A stretch of DNA of 33,589 nucleotides from Clostridium sp. HBUAS56010 (lineage in GTDB: Bacteria; Bacillota; Clostridia; Lachnospirales; Lachnospiraceae): assembly GCF_007115105.1 (NCBI RefSeq), contig NZ_SULJ01000003.1, forward strand, positions 266,107-299,695. The letters are read 5' to 3'. The notes below the pieces were generated by a model. The model saw only the letters and a program-made list of their open reading frames with translations, had not been told where the DNA came from and did no database searches. Made by a program: the position numbers and the translations under genes. The stretch's first letter is position 1. Every line of letters starts with the position of its first letter. Positions 17,174-24,748 of the stretch are shown here, in pieces.

Positions 17174-17188
17174 TTTAAGTACAACCCT

Positions 17189-17217
17189 ATTCTATTCGTT
17201 TTCCCAGATTCTGTCAA
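17189..17217 (-). promoter_or_regulatory. Promoter for the riboswitch-cbiMN transcript, inside the end of cbiO
   Basis: Minus strand TTGACA, 17 bases, TAGAAT. The -35 is perfect and the spacing ideal. The element overlaps the last codons of cbiO; transcription would start near 17182, just before the aptamer. Confidence 0.75.
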
Positions 17218-18064
17218 TTTGTTTCTTTGCTACCTGCATCTTCCGAAGAAGTCCTTCTAATTCCCTGGTATTCCTCGGACAAGTGTCCTCCTGGTTTAAA
17301 ACACCATAGCGGACCAGACTTTCGTAAACCTCCATCATCACCGGTCTTTTTAGATTTGCCTGGAACAAGACCTGGCTGGAATGAAATACTTCCTCCGGCG
17401 TACCATCGGCAATAATGCGTCCTCCTGCAAAAACCACCAGACGGTCCGCCCACTCATATGCAAAATCCACATCATGGGTTGAAATGAGAAGGGTTTTCCC
17501 CATTTTCTCCATCTTATCCAGAGCATCTTTCAGCATATCCACATTCACAGGATCCAAGGACGCGGTAGGTTCATCAAAAATCATAATCTCCGGTTCCATT
17601 GCAATGATATCCGCTATGCTGACCCGTTTCTTCTCCCCTCCGCTGAGATAATGAGGGGGCCTGTCCCTAAATGATCCCAGGTTCATATCCTCCATCGCCG
17701 ACTCCACTCTCTCTTTTACTGCTTCCCTGGAAAGCTTTAAGTTCACGGGTCCAAAAGAAACCTCTGAAAACACAGTGGAAGCAATGATCTGATGATCCGG
17801 GTCCTGAAATACAATTCCCACATTCTTGCGAAGTTCCTGAATGTCCTTCTTCCCCACTTCCTTTCCTCTGTATAAAATCTTACCAGAGGCAGGCTGATAC
17901 ACCCCATTAAGGTTAAAAAAACAGGTGGATTTCCCCGCCCCATTCGAGCCAAGAACTCCTATTTTCTCCCCTTTTTTTACGGTTAAGTTAATCCCTGTTA
18001 ATACCTTTTCTCCTTGTTCATAAGCATAACTTATGTCTTCTGCCTGTAAAAGTATTTCCTCCAT
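17192..18064 (-). CDS. cbiO: CbiO, ATP-binding subunit of cobalt ECF transporter
   Basis: 290 residues, ECF-type ABC ATPase. Walker A is GSNGAGKST, the Q-loop is VFQDPDHQI, the signature is YLSGGEKKRVSIA, Walker B is IMIFDEPTASLDP and the H-loop is LISTHDVDFA. It powers Co2+ import with CbiQ and CbiM. An in-frame ATG at 18091 directly follows the cbiQ stop but has no ribosome site; AAAGGAGAG lies just before ATG 18064, so that is chosen. It is transcribed with cbiQ. Its 3' end contains the promoter for cbiMN. Confidence 0.93.
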   Translation of the reverse strand: MEEILLQAEDISYAYEQGEKVLTGINLTVKKGEKIGVLGSNGAGKSTCFFNLNGVYQPASGKILYRGKEVGKKDIQELRKNVGIVFQDPDHQIIASTVFSEVSFGPVNLKLSREAVKERVESAMEDMNLGSFRDRPPHYLSGGEKKRVSIADIIAMEPEIMIFDEPTASLDPVNVDMLKDALDKMEKMGKTLLISTHDVDFAYEWADRLVVFAGGRIIADGTPEEVFHSSQVLFQANLKRPVMMEVYESLVRYGVLNQEDTCPRNTRELEGLLRKMQVAKKQIDRIWENE

Positions 18065-18092
18065 CTCTCTCCTTTCTTTTGCATGACACATC

Positions 18093-18860
18093 TTAGAATG
18101 GAACCGCAGATATGAGAATCAGAATCAGAAAATAACCTGCTCCGGCACAGACCTGCCAGCCCCTCCACTTCTTTTCCTCTTCAAGAAACAAAAGATCTCC
18201 ATCATAGCACCTTGCTGCCATGGCATCGTAATAAACTCCTGCCTTCTTTAAAGAAATCACAAACAGATTCCCTGCCCCGCTTCCAAACGTACGGCAAGAC
18301 GTCTTAAAACCGGAAAACCCAAGTCTGGACTCTGCCGCCAGCTTCATTTTACACTGGGTATCCATCAAAACAAAGATAAAACGGTAAATCATGTTCATGA
18401 GTTCCACAATGATCTTTGGAACATGAAGCCTGCGCAGAATGCTGATGATCTCCCCAGCCGGTGTGGAAAGTACCAGCATATACATGGCACTCAACGCCGC
18501 CATAGCCTTTAACACCAGTCCGCATGCCAATTCAATGCCGCCCTCCTGCAGATACAGAAAATGCCCCCAGACAGAGACAATGACCGTTCCCCGAGCCACG
18601 GAAGAGAAACCAATTACAATTGCCGCCGTTCCCATAATCAAAAATGCCAGGGGCAGCCTTAGAAGCACCAGATAATTTCTCCATGGAAACTTTCCTGCAA
18701 ATATGGTTACAGCTCCCATTGACAGAAACACAAACACAGATACTTTCCAGTCATCAGCACCAATGCAAAAGAGCAGTGCTCCCATTGCAACAATTGCCTT
18801 GTACTGGGAATTCCAACCTTTCATCCCGGAGCCATAAGCATAATAATCAATGGTATAAAT
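18093..18860 (-). CDS. cbiQ: CbiQ, transmembrane coupling subunit of cobalt ECF transporter; probable ATT start
   Basis: About 255 residues. The N-terminus IYTIDYYAYGSGMKGWN matches the conserved start of CbiQ. Several membrane helices follow, and the coupling-helix motif is AAESRLGFSGFK with a later AMAARCYDG. The only upstream in-frame ATG (18896) has no ribosome site, and a TATAAT box lies inside codons 3-4 after it, so the mRNA should begin near 18878, beyond that ATG. A perfect AAGGAGGTGA sits 8 bases before an ATT codon at 18860, exactly where family members begin. I therefore take ATT as the start; a caller limited to ATG/GTG/TTG would choose 18896 or a GTG at 18869. Directly upstream of cbiO. 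Confidence 0.88.
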   Translation of the reverse strand: MYTIDYYAYGSGMKGWNSQYKAIVAMGALLFCIGADDWKVSVFVFLSMGAVTIFAGKFPWRNYLVLLRLPLAFLIMGTAAIVIGFSSVARGTVIVSVWGHFLYLQEGGIELACGLVLKAMAALSAMYMLVLSTPAGEIISILRRLHVPKIIVELMNMIYRFIFVLMDTQCKMKLAAESRLGFSGFKTSCRTFGSGAGNLFVISLKKAGVYYDAMAARCYDGDLLFLEEEKKWRGWQVCAGAGYFLILILISAVPF

Positions 18861-18884
18861 TCTTCTCACCTCCTTCTCATAGGA

Positions 18885-18913
18885 ATTATACGTCATAGAA
18901 AGGCTTCATGCAA
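18885..18913 (-). promoter_or_regulatory. Promoter for cbiQO
   Basis: Minus strand TTGCAT, 17 bases, TATAAT. It follows directly after the terminator of the ybiT-like gene. Confidence 0.65.
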
Positions 18914-18916
18914 TCA

Positions 18917-18964
18917 AAGAAAAATCCCCGGAGCCGATGCCGGCTGCTTTCAGCCATCGGTTCC
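18917..18964 (-). terminator. Terminator of the ybiT-like gene
   Basis: Minus strand GGAACCGATG pairs with CATCGGCTCC (one G-U pair), with an inner GCTG/CAGC stem and a T-rich tail (GGGGATTTTTC). It separates the ABC-F gene from cbiQO. Confidence 0.75.
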
Positions 18965-18990
18965 AGGGAATCATTTCATTTACCTGTCTT

Positions 18991-20631
18991 TTATTTATTC
19001 TCTTCTGTCTGTTCTTCCGTCAGAGTAAATACCTGTCTCTTACGAGCCATCTCATCGCTGGCAAGATACTCATCATAAGTAGTGATCTTATCAATCAACT
19101 GACCATTTACAATCTCCATAATACGGTTTGCTGTGGTTTCAACAATCTGGTGGTCACGGGAGGAGAAAATCAGCACTCCCTGGAACTTCACAAGACCATT
19201 GTTAAGAGCTGTAATGGATTCCATGTCCAAATGGTCGGTCGGTTCATCAAGCATCAGAGCATTGGCACCGGAGATCATGAGCTTTGATAACATACAGCGT
19301 ACCTTTTCTCCACCAGACAATACTTTGACTTTCTTCACGCCATCTTCACCAGCAAAAAGCATACGGCCTAAGAAACCACGTACATAAGTAGCATCCTTTT
19401 CCGGTGAATACTGGGTCAGCCAGTCAACAATGGTATCATCGTTGTCAAACTCAGCCGTATTGTCTTTCGGGAAATAACAGTTGGTAGTCGTAAGTCCCCA
19501 CTTATATTCTCCCTCATCCGGTTCCATCTCTCCTGCAAGAATCTTAAATAAAACCGTCTTTGCAAGCTCATTCGGTCCTACCAGAGCGACCTTATCTTCC
19601 CGGTTCAGGGTAAAGGAGATATTATCAAGAATCTTTACTCCGTCAATGGTCTTGGATAAACCGCTTACGGTCAGCACTTCATTGCCGATATCACGGGCAG
19701 GACGGAAATCAATATAAGGATACTTCCTGCTTGAAGGCTTAATATCATCCAGTTCGATCTTCTCCAAAGCACGTTTCCTTGAAGTAGCCTGCTTGGACTT
19801 GGAAGCATTGGCGGAGAAACGCTGGATAAAGTCCTGCAGTTCCTTCATCTTCTCTTCCTTCTTCCGGTTTGCTTCCTTCATCTGCTTTACCATAAGCTGA
19901 CTGGACTCATACCAGAAATCATAGTTACCGGCATAAAGCTGGATCTTACTGTAATCAATATCTGCAATATGGGTGCAGACTTTATTTAAGAAATAACGGT
20001 CATGGGAAACCACGATCACCGTATTTTCAAAGTTAATAAGGAACTCTTCCAGCCATGCAATGGCGTCCAAGTCCAAATGGTTGGTCGGCTCGTCCAAAAG
20101 AAGAATATCCGGATTTCCAAACAGCGCCTGAGCAAGAAGTACTTTCACCTTCTCCGCACCGTTTAATTCTCCCATGGTTTTCGTGTGCAGGTCTGTCTCA
20201 ATACCAAGGCCGTTCAAAAGGTTTGCCGCATCTGACTCCGCCTCCCAGCCGTTCATGGTGGCAAATTCGCCCTCCAGGTCTGCTGCCTTGATGCCGTCTT
20301 CGTCGGTAAAGTCTTCCTTCATATAGATGGCTTCTTTTTCCTTCATGATCTCGTAAAGTCTGGTATTGCCCATGATAACGGTATCAAGAACCTGACAGTC
20401 ATCATATTTGAAATGGTCCTGCTTTAAAAAGGAAAGCCTCTGCCCCGGTGTAATGACGATGTCACCGCCTGTAGGCTCCAGTTCACCGGAAAGAATCTTT
20501 AGGAATGTGGATTTCCCGGCACCGTTGGCACCGATCATACCATAGCAGTTTCCCTCAGTAAACTTTATGTTTACGTCTTCAAACAAAGCTTTCTTCCCGA
20601 TTCTTAATGTTATATTATGTGCACTAATCAT
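18991..20631 (-). CDS. ABC-F ATPase, YbiT-like
   Basis: 546 residues, two ABC domains without membrane segments. Domain 1 has Walker A GANGAGKST and Walker B ILLLDEPTNHLD, but an unusual signature (GELNGAEKVKVLL in place of LSGGQ). Domain 2 has an odd Walker A (GPNELAKTVL), signature LSGGEKVRC, Walker B LMLDEPTDHLD and a switch loop SSRDHQ. As far as I recall these are normal for the YbiT branch in clostridia. The linker between domains (about 245-300) is long and basic, as expected for a P-site tRNA-interaction motif. Family role: ribosome-bound ATPase tuning translation. AAAGGAAAT precedes ATG. Its leader holds a promoter, a short upstream ORF overlapping the start codon and a terminator-like hairpin. 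Confidence 0.9.
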   Translation of the reverse strand: MISAHNITLRIGKKALFEDVNIKFTEGNCYGMIGANGAGKSTFLKILSGELEPTGGDIVITPGQRLSFLKQDHFKYDDCQVLDTVIMGNTRLYEIMKEKEAIYMKEDFTDEDGIKAADLEGEFATMNGWEAESDAANLLNGLGIETDLHTKTMGELNGAEKVKVLLAQALFGNPDILLLDEPTNHLDLDAIAWLEEFLINFENTVIVVSHDRYFLNKVCTHIADIDYSKIQLYAGNYDFWYESSQLMVKQMKEANRKKEEKMKELQDFIQRFSANASKSKQATSRKRALEKIELDDIKPSSRKYPYIDFRPARDIGNEVLTVSGLSKTIDGVKILDNISFTLNREDKVALVGPNELAKTVLFKILAGEMEPDEGEYKWGLTTTNCYFPKDNTAEFDNDDTIVDWLTQYSPEKDATYVRGFLGRMLFAGEDGVKKVKVLSGGEKVRCMLSKLMISGANALMLDEPTDHLDMESITALNNGLVKFQGVLIFSSRDHQIVETTANRIMEIVNGQLIDKITTYDEYLASDEMARKRQVFTLTEEQTEENK

Positions 20632-20705
20632 CTTAAATTTCCTTTCTGTGATCTGCTTATATTAAAACTATAAAAAAAGGGTCTTGGGACCCCTCCTCTT
20701 GTCAT
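20628..20705 (-). CDS. Putative 25-codon upstream ORF of the ybiT-like gene
   Basis: It begins MTRGGVPRPFFYS and stops at a TGA that overlaps the ABC-F start (ATGA). Its ATG lies about one base from the predicted transcript start, so translation would be leaderless; there is no ribosome site. The ORF runs through the GGGTC/GACCC terminator hairpin. The layout resembles leader peptides of antibiotic-inducible ABC-F genes, but a chance ORF of this length is possible. Confidence 0.35.
   Translation of the reverse strand: MTRGGVPRPFFYSFNISRSQKGNLR
20672..20692 (-). terminator. Terminator/attenuator hairpin in the ybiT-like leader
   Basis: Minus strand GGGTC-CCAA-GACCC followed by seven T. It lies 14-34 bases after the predicted transcript start and 41 bases before the ABC-F ATG, so it would stop the gene's own transcript early. 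Confidence 0.6.
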
Positions 20706-20712
20706 CTCTCTT

Positions 20713-20740
20713 ATTTTACATGAAAATCCCGAATTTGCAA
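20713..20740 (-). promoter_or_regulatory. Promoter for the ybiT-like gene
   Basis: Minus strand TTGCAA, 16 bases, TAAAAT. The predicted start is near 20706. Confidence 0.5.
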
Positions 20741-20776
20741 GCCTTTTATCAAAAAAGCCCTGCTAATCCGGGATTT
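20724..20776 (-). terminator. Long two-part hairpin after the 20793 lipoprotein gene
   Basis: AAATCCCG pairs with CGGGATTT across about 37 bases. Inside, GCAGGGCTTTT pairs with AAAAGGCTTGC with one mismatch, around a 5-base loop. It starts 17 bases after the lipoprotein stop and ends in TTTT, so it probably terminates or stabilises that mRNA. Confidence 0.45.
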
Positions 20777-20792
20777 ACGGGTGTTCTTCCTC

Positions 20793-21440
20793 TTACTTTT
20801 CCGCTTCTACTTTCAAAGGAAAGTTGGAACTGCTGCCTGCGTCATAATTGACGGTCACATATGTGATCTTTATTCTGGCGCCGCTTCCATTGCTGTCATC
20901 GGCTGCTTTTCCCAACACATCAGAATCAAGTCCTTCTGCATTGTCTTTTACAAAATTCATCTCTGTACCAGATTCCGTCTTAATGGTAAAAGTGCTCATG
21001 GCCTGGTCTGTAACCGTTCCAGAAGCTTCCTCCACTTTCATGTTATCCTGTCCGTCTAAGACAAGCTGTACTTTGGCATTCTTGGCATCATTGCCGGAAA
21101 TCTCTCCCTTATAAATGATGGAAACCTCCACGTCCTTATCCAGCTCATAAGAAGTTTCAACCACTGCATCGCCTAAATCAAGAGATATCTTCTGATCTCC
21201 CTTTGATACTGTGATCTCCTGCATGTCATCAGACACTTCCACAACTTTTCCTGCCAATATTTTAAATTCTCCGGCATTCCCCGGAGCTTCAGTGCTCACT
21301 TCTGCCTTTGTCTCTGAACTTTCCGTACTCTGAGACTCCTTTGATGTATCGTTGGCTGCCTTTTGACCTGATGGTTTTCCACATGCCGTAAATACAAGAG
21401 CCGAACTGATAACCAGTGCTGCAATCAATAATTTTTTCAT
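20793..21440 (-). CDS. Predicted lipoprotein, function unknown
   Basis: 215 residues. The start MKKLLIAALVISSALVFTAC is a lipoprotein signal ending in a TAC lipobox, so the mature protein is tethered by Cys20 to the outer face of the membrane. A Ser/Thr/Glu-rich linker (about 25-55) follows. The rest is beta-rich with a repeated layout (KVVEVSDDMQEITVSKGD; later EASGTVTDQAMSTFTIKTES), like tandem small barrels. I do not recognise a named family. In-frame ATG codons up to 21575 lack ribosome sites and are not lipoprotein-like; AAGGGAAG precedes ATG 21440. It appears to be monocistronic. Confidence 0.85.
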   Translation of the reverse strand: MKKLLIAALVISSALVFTACGKPSGQKAANDTSKESQSTESSETKAEVSTEAPGNAGEFKILAGKVVEVSDDMQEITVSKGDQKISLDLGDAVVETSYELDKDVEVSIIYKGEISGNDAKNAKVQLVLDGQDNMKVEEASGTVTDQAMSTFTIKTESGTEMNFVKDNAEGLDSDVLGKAADDSNGSGARIKITYVTVNYDAGSSSNFPLKVEAEK

Positions 21441-21833
21441 ATACTTCCCTTCTTTCTTTTCCTTTTTTCCATTATCCTGTGATCTAGAACCCAGTATAAC
21501 ATCCGTTTGTGAAAAATCTTTTTCTTTTTTCTTAAGTAATTTTAATATTTGCCTAAAAATGGGAGGAGCCGGCAAGATGGGGGAATCCTGCCGGCTGAGT
21601 ATGAAAAAAGTTTATATTAAAAGGTTGTTGACCTCTTTGTAATTACTAATATACCTGGAAATTGTGACGGGAGTTTGATGGAACTGTGAAGAGTCTGTGA
21701 AAGAAAATAGTCACTTTAAAACTTCCATCTCTTAAATACCCATAACCAGAAGAAAAAACACATCCGAGAAATTTTCTTTTCATAACAATACTGCCACCGC
21801 CAAACTCTTACCTCGTTTATCTTCCTTTTTTTA
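21441..21833. other. Intergenic region with an extended -10 and an orphan hairpin
   Basis: The 393 bases hold no convincing gene. Seen: minus-strand TGTTATACT (21493-21501), an extended -10 for the lipoprotein gene; a perfect inverted repeat AGCCGGCA/TGCCGGCT (21567-21596); and a plus-strand TTGACC-16-TATACC pair with nothing obvious to drive. Confidence 0.5.
21493..21501 (-). promoter_or_regulatory. Extended -10 for the 20793 lipoprotein gene
   Basis: Minus strand TGTTATACT fits TGnTATAAT; about 53 bases before the start codon. The -35 is weak. Confidence 0.35.
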
Positions 21834-22298
21834 TTAATCCTCAGCCGTCTGGACCTGTTCTATTTTCTTTGAACCGAAATAAGCTGCAAGCATTAAGCAG
21901 GCAAAGTCCGCCAAAAGACAGGTAATGTATATGGTTCCAATGGGTGTAGAGGTTTTTGCACTTGGAAGATCATAATAGAGCTGGTCTTTGTACATCAAAG
22001 CATTAAATGTATGCCCCTTTAATCTGACAAAGTTATCATAGCCAACTGCACCATTTACTTTATACTCTTTTCCATCATAGGATGCAATAACCGTAATAAA
22101 ATCCTTTTTCGAACCCAATGAATTCTTTTTACCTACACTGATTTTGCTCACATCTAAAATCTCTACCTCAACTTTTTTGCAATCTTCCAGCTTAACTCCA
22201 TCTCTGACTTCAATATTCAGGAATACACAAGCTACCGTTAACACTACAAATAACATCAAAAACAAATTTCTTAATCTTTTTCTCTTTACAAGACTCAT
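21834..22298 (-). CDS. Small membrane protein, function unknown
   Basis: 154 residues with an N-terminal membrane helix (about 11-28), a 95-residue beta-rich outer region (IASYDGKEYKVNGAVGY) and a C-terminal membrane helix (about 120-142) ending in a short charged tail. This is the shape of a DUF3592-like protein, but I cannot confirm the family. A GGGG-type ribosome site precedes ATG. A good promoter of its own (22334-22361) lies between it and the upstream gene, so it can be made independently. Confidence 0.75.
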   Translation of the reverse strand: MSLVKRKRLRNLFLMLFVVLTVACVFLNIEVRDGVKLEDCKKVEVEILDVSKISVGKKNSLGSKKDFITVIASYDGKEYKVNGAVGYDNFVRLKGHTFNALMYKDQLYYDLPSAKTSTPIGTIYITCLLADFACLMLAAYFGSKKIEQVQTAED

Positions 22299-22333
22299 TT
22301 TTTTATCCCCTTATTCGTATTAGAACCTTTCTA

Positions 22334-22361
22334 AGTATAACAAAAAAATAAGCTTTGTAAA
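22334..22361 (-). promoter_or_regulatory. Promoter for the 154-residue membrane protein
   Basis: Minus strand TTTACA, 16 bases, TATACT, 35 bases before the start codon. Confidence 0.55.
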
Positions 22362-22395
22362 GTTTTCCAAATAATCATAACAGTTTTTTATCAAC

Positions 22396-22677
22396 CTATA
22401 AACGATCAACATATTGTTTCGCTTCCACCAGCCCCATCTGTGTCTGCCGGCGTATTTCCTTTATGGCGTGGACAACTTTTCCCTCTCGTTTCAATCGAGC
22501 CACACGCTCTCTTAATTCATCAGAAACCAGATAGGAAGGAACCTCCTCATAGTCAGCCCCTTGTTCCAACTGTTTTAACCGTAATTCCAGTTTTTCTATT
22601 TTTTTCTTCAGCGTAAAAATGTTATTATATGCAAATAACCCAACAACGCACAAAAATAAAATTAAATAACGTTCCAT
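22396..22677 (-). CDS. Membrane-anchored protein with ribosomal L7/L12 C-terminal-like domain
   Basis: 93 residues. An N-terminal membrane helix (about 3-20) leads to a Lys/Glu/Leu coiled coil (24-42), a short linker, then a C-terminal KVVHAIKEIRRQTQMGLVEA followed by KQYV. This is the K-x-x-x-I-K-x-x-R-x-x-T-x-x-G-L-x-E-A-K pattern of the ribosomal protein L7/L12 C-terminal domain. In L7/L12 that face binds translation factors. A free membrane-bound copy is known as an annotated family in Firmicutes, but I know no established function. GAGGAG precedes ATG. Confidence 0.8.
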   Translation of the reverse strand: MERYLILFLCVVGLFAYNNIFTLKKKIEKLELRLKQLEQGADYEEVPSYLVSDELRERVARLKREGKVVHAIKEIRRQTQMGLVEAKQYVDRL

Positions 22678-22716
22678 TCAGTTTTTTCTCCTCTCGTATC
22701 ACTCATCTCACTTAAA

Positions 22717-22745
22717 AGAATATCATCAAGCTTATGAATCCACAA
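22717..22745 (-). promoter_or_regulatory. Possible promoter for the L7/L12-like gene
   Basis: Minus strand TTGTGG, 17 bases, TATTCT. Confidence 0.35.
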
Positions 22746-22855
22746 CCTTAATTTTTAACACCAATATTATGATCAAGTAGAACTAAAATATGGTAAAAAT
22801 GCAGGAATAATGGTATACTTCCTTCCATTAACATGAAAATTCCAATAGGAAAGGG

Positions 22856-23188
22856 GAGAACGGTCCGGAAGTCTTAAGACTGACCGCAAAGAAAATCCCT
22901 GAGTTCGTTAAAACACTGGAACTGGAAAGTGGAATGACTTTAAAGGATATGGTTCTGATCATCCCTCATCAGGCAAGCCGGGCTTTGCCTGTGATTATGA
23001 AGAAACTGGGAATAGAAAAAACAAAGTATATGAATTATGTAGAGGAATACGGCAATATGATTGTAGCTTCTGTTCCATACATGCTTTGTCTGGCATTCGA
23101 ACATGGCGATATTCAAAAAGGACATAGGATTCTTCTGTTTGGCACCGCCGCAGGATTAACAATTAGTGGATTAATCCTCCAAATATAA
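22856..23188 (+). pseudogene. C-terminal remnant of a 3-oxoacyl-ACP synthase III (FabH-like) gene
   Basis: One open frame gives about 110 residues matching the end of KASIII enzymes: NGPEVLRLTAKKIPEFV, then LIIPHQASRAL with the active-site His, EYGNMIVASVPYMLC with the active-site Asn, and LLFGTAAGLTISG near the end. The N-terminal two thirds, including the catalytic Cys domain, are missing. Upstream there is a stop at 22829 and no in-frame ATG until 22934. The ATG at 22833 leads into another frame that stops after 14 codons. It is a decayed gene, perhaps left by a deletion. No mobile element is seen nearby. Confidence 0.75.
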
Positions 23189-23225
23189 CTATTTTTCAAA
23201 AACTCTCTGCATATCTCTACATGGA

Positions 23226-23263
23226 AAAAGCTATCTCGGAATCTTATCTCCAAGACAGCTTTT
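23226..23263. terminator. Terminator after the amino-acid ABC operon
   Basis: AAAAGCT/AGCTTTT outer stem, inner TCTCGGA/TCCAAGA with one mismatch, T-rich on both strands. It can end the minus-strand transporter operon and the plus-strand KASIII remnant. Confidence 0.65.
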
Positions 23264-23301
23264 ATTAATAACAGACTTTCCTGATCCAGCAATTCTGCCG
23301 C

Positions 23302-24063
23302 CTAATTCTCCCCATACCTTCCAAGGAAATTCTGAGTACGGACATTGGAAGATGCAAACACTTCTTCCGGTGTTCCTTCCTCCACAATTACTCCGTCAGC
23401 CATGAAGATCACCCGGTCTGAAATATCCCTTGCAAATGCCATCTCATGGGTCACGATTACCATGGTAATCTGTAAATCAGCCAGAGATTTAATCACCTTT
23501 AGCACCTCACCTGTAAGCTCCGGGTCCAGAGCGGATGTCGGCTCATCAAAATAAAGAATCTTCGGGTTTAAAGCAAGTGCCCTTGCAATCGCCACACGCT
23601 GGCACTGACCTCCCGAAAGCTGGCATGGATAAGCCTTTGCCTTCTCCAAAAGCCCCATCTTCTCAAGCAGTTTCAAGGCATCATTTTTCACTTGTACTTT
23701 ATTGCGCTTCTGAACATGAACAGGTGCGTCCATGACATTGCTCAACACATTCATGTGAGGAAATAAGTGAAAGTTCTGGAATACCAGACCGTAATTCTTT
23801 TGAATCTGACGCAGTTTTTCTTTATCGGCATAGACAGACGTTCCACCCTCACCCTTTTTGGCCGCTTTCTTTCCCAAATAGATCAGTTCTCCTTCATCCA
23901 TCTGTTCTAACATGGTAGCGCACCGCAGCAGAGTGGATTTGCCGGAACCGGACGGACCGATGATGGAGACAATCTCTCCTTCTTTTACGGACAGGGAGAT
24001 ATCCTTTAACACCTCCAGGCCATCAAATGATTTTTTCACATGATTCATTTCCAGTAAATACAT
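23302..24063 (-). CDS. Polar amino-acid ABC transporter, ATP-binding protein (GlnQ-like)
   Basis: 253 residues. Walker A is GPSGSGKST, the Q-loop is [11 protein letters not shown], the signature is [12 protein letters not shown], Walker B is [14 protein letters not shown] and the H-loop is [11 protein letters not shown]. All are typical of the GlnQ/HisP subgroup. A middle segment (about 65-85) has a short extra Lys/Gly-rich insert. An in-frame ATG at 24081 overlaps the permease stop, but AGGAGG lies 6 bases before ATG 24063, which is chosen. Third gene of a binding protein-permease-ATPase operon. Confidence 0.93.
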   Translation of the reverse strand: MYLLEMNHVKKSFDGLEVLKDISLSVKEGEIVSIIGPSGSGKSTLLRCATMLEQMDEGELIYLGKKAAKKGEGGTSVYADKEKLRQIQKNYGLVFQNFHLFPHMNVLSNVMDAPVHVQKRNKVQVKNDALKLLEKMGLLEKAKAYPCQLSGGQCQRVAIARALALNPKILYFDEPTSALDPELTGEVLKVIKSLADLQITMVIVTHEMAFARDISDRVIFMADGVIVEEGTPEEVFASSNVRTQNFLGRYGEN

Positions 24064-24073
24064 CTCGGTCCTC

Positions 24074-24724
24074 CTACTCATAGTAATTCATACGCTTTTC
24101 CATGTGTTCCATCCCAACTGCCACAATTAAGTTAAAGACATAGTAGAAAAGTCCTGCTGCCACAAACGGCATCAGGCTTGTCTGGGAAGAAGCCAGGGAT
24201 TTGGCTGATGTAAACATCTCCGAAACACTGATGGTAAACGCCAGGGAAGTGTCTTTAACCAGGGTAATTACCTCATTGGTCACAGAAGGCAGAATCCGTT
24301 TTACCACCTGCGGAAAGATGATTCGGACAAAGGTCTGGGGCTTTGTATATCCCAAAAGTTTTGCCGCTTCATACTGACCTGCAGGCATGGACTGTATTCC
24401 GCTTCGGTAAATCTCAGCAAAATAAGCTGCATAATTGATTATAAATCCGATAAATGCAGCGATCAGCCGGTAATCATTGCTCACTCTGATCCCAAGAAGA
24501 TAATAAGGACCAAAATATACCACCATCAACTGAAGCATCAAAGGAGTTCCTCTCATGACGGATATATAAAATTTTACAATCGCCTGAATCACCCGGTTTT
24601 TGGACATCCGTCCAAAAGAAACCAAAAGTCCCAGCGGCAGTGAAAACAAAAGGGTCACCACAAAGATCTGGATACTGACCCACATCCCCTCTGCCAGTTG
24701 TGAAAGTATCATTATAAACGTCAT
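24074..24724 (-). CDS. Polar amino-acid ABC transporter, permease
   Basis: 216 residues with about five membrane helices, HisM/GlnP family. A run of hydrophobic residues in the first helix is followed by [20 protein letters not shown], and the coupling loop is [25 protein letters not shown] lies 7 bases before ATG. It probably works as a homodimer because only one permease gene is present. It lies 24 bases after the binding-protein gene. Confidence 0.93.
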   Translation of the reverse strand: MTFIMILSQLAEGMWVSIQIFVVTLLFSLPLGLLVSFGRMSKNRVIQAIVKFYISVMRGTPLMLQLMVVYFGPYYLLGIRVSNDYRLIAAFIGFIINYAAYFAEIYRSGIQSMPAGQYEAAKLLGYTKPQTFVRIIFPQVVKRILPSVTNEVITLVKDTSLAFTISVSEMFTSAKSLASSQTSLMPFVAAGLFYYVFNLIVAVGMEHMEKRMNYYE

Positions 24725-24748
24725 GATTGTTCCTCCGATTAAGTCTTC

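Noticed and set aside
18869-18896. ATG 18896 or GTG 18869 as the CbiQ start
   Set aside because: The ATG lies upstream of the probable transcript start and has no ribosome site; the GTG lies inside the ribosome site itself.
18991-20631. Degenerate Walker A (GPNELAKT) and signature (ELNGAEK) as signs of a dead ABC-F
   Set aside because: To my knowledge these variants are usual in the clostridial YbiT branch, so they are family traits, not decay.
21629-21656. Plus-strand TTGACC-16-TATACC pair as a promoter
   Set aside because: No plus-strand gene follows for more than 1 kb, so it is probably a chance match.
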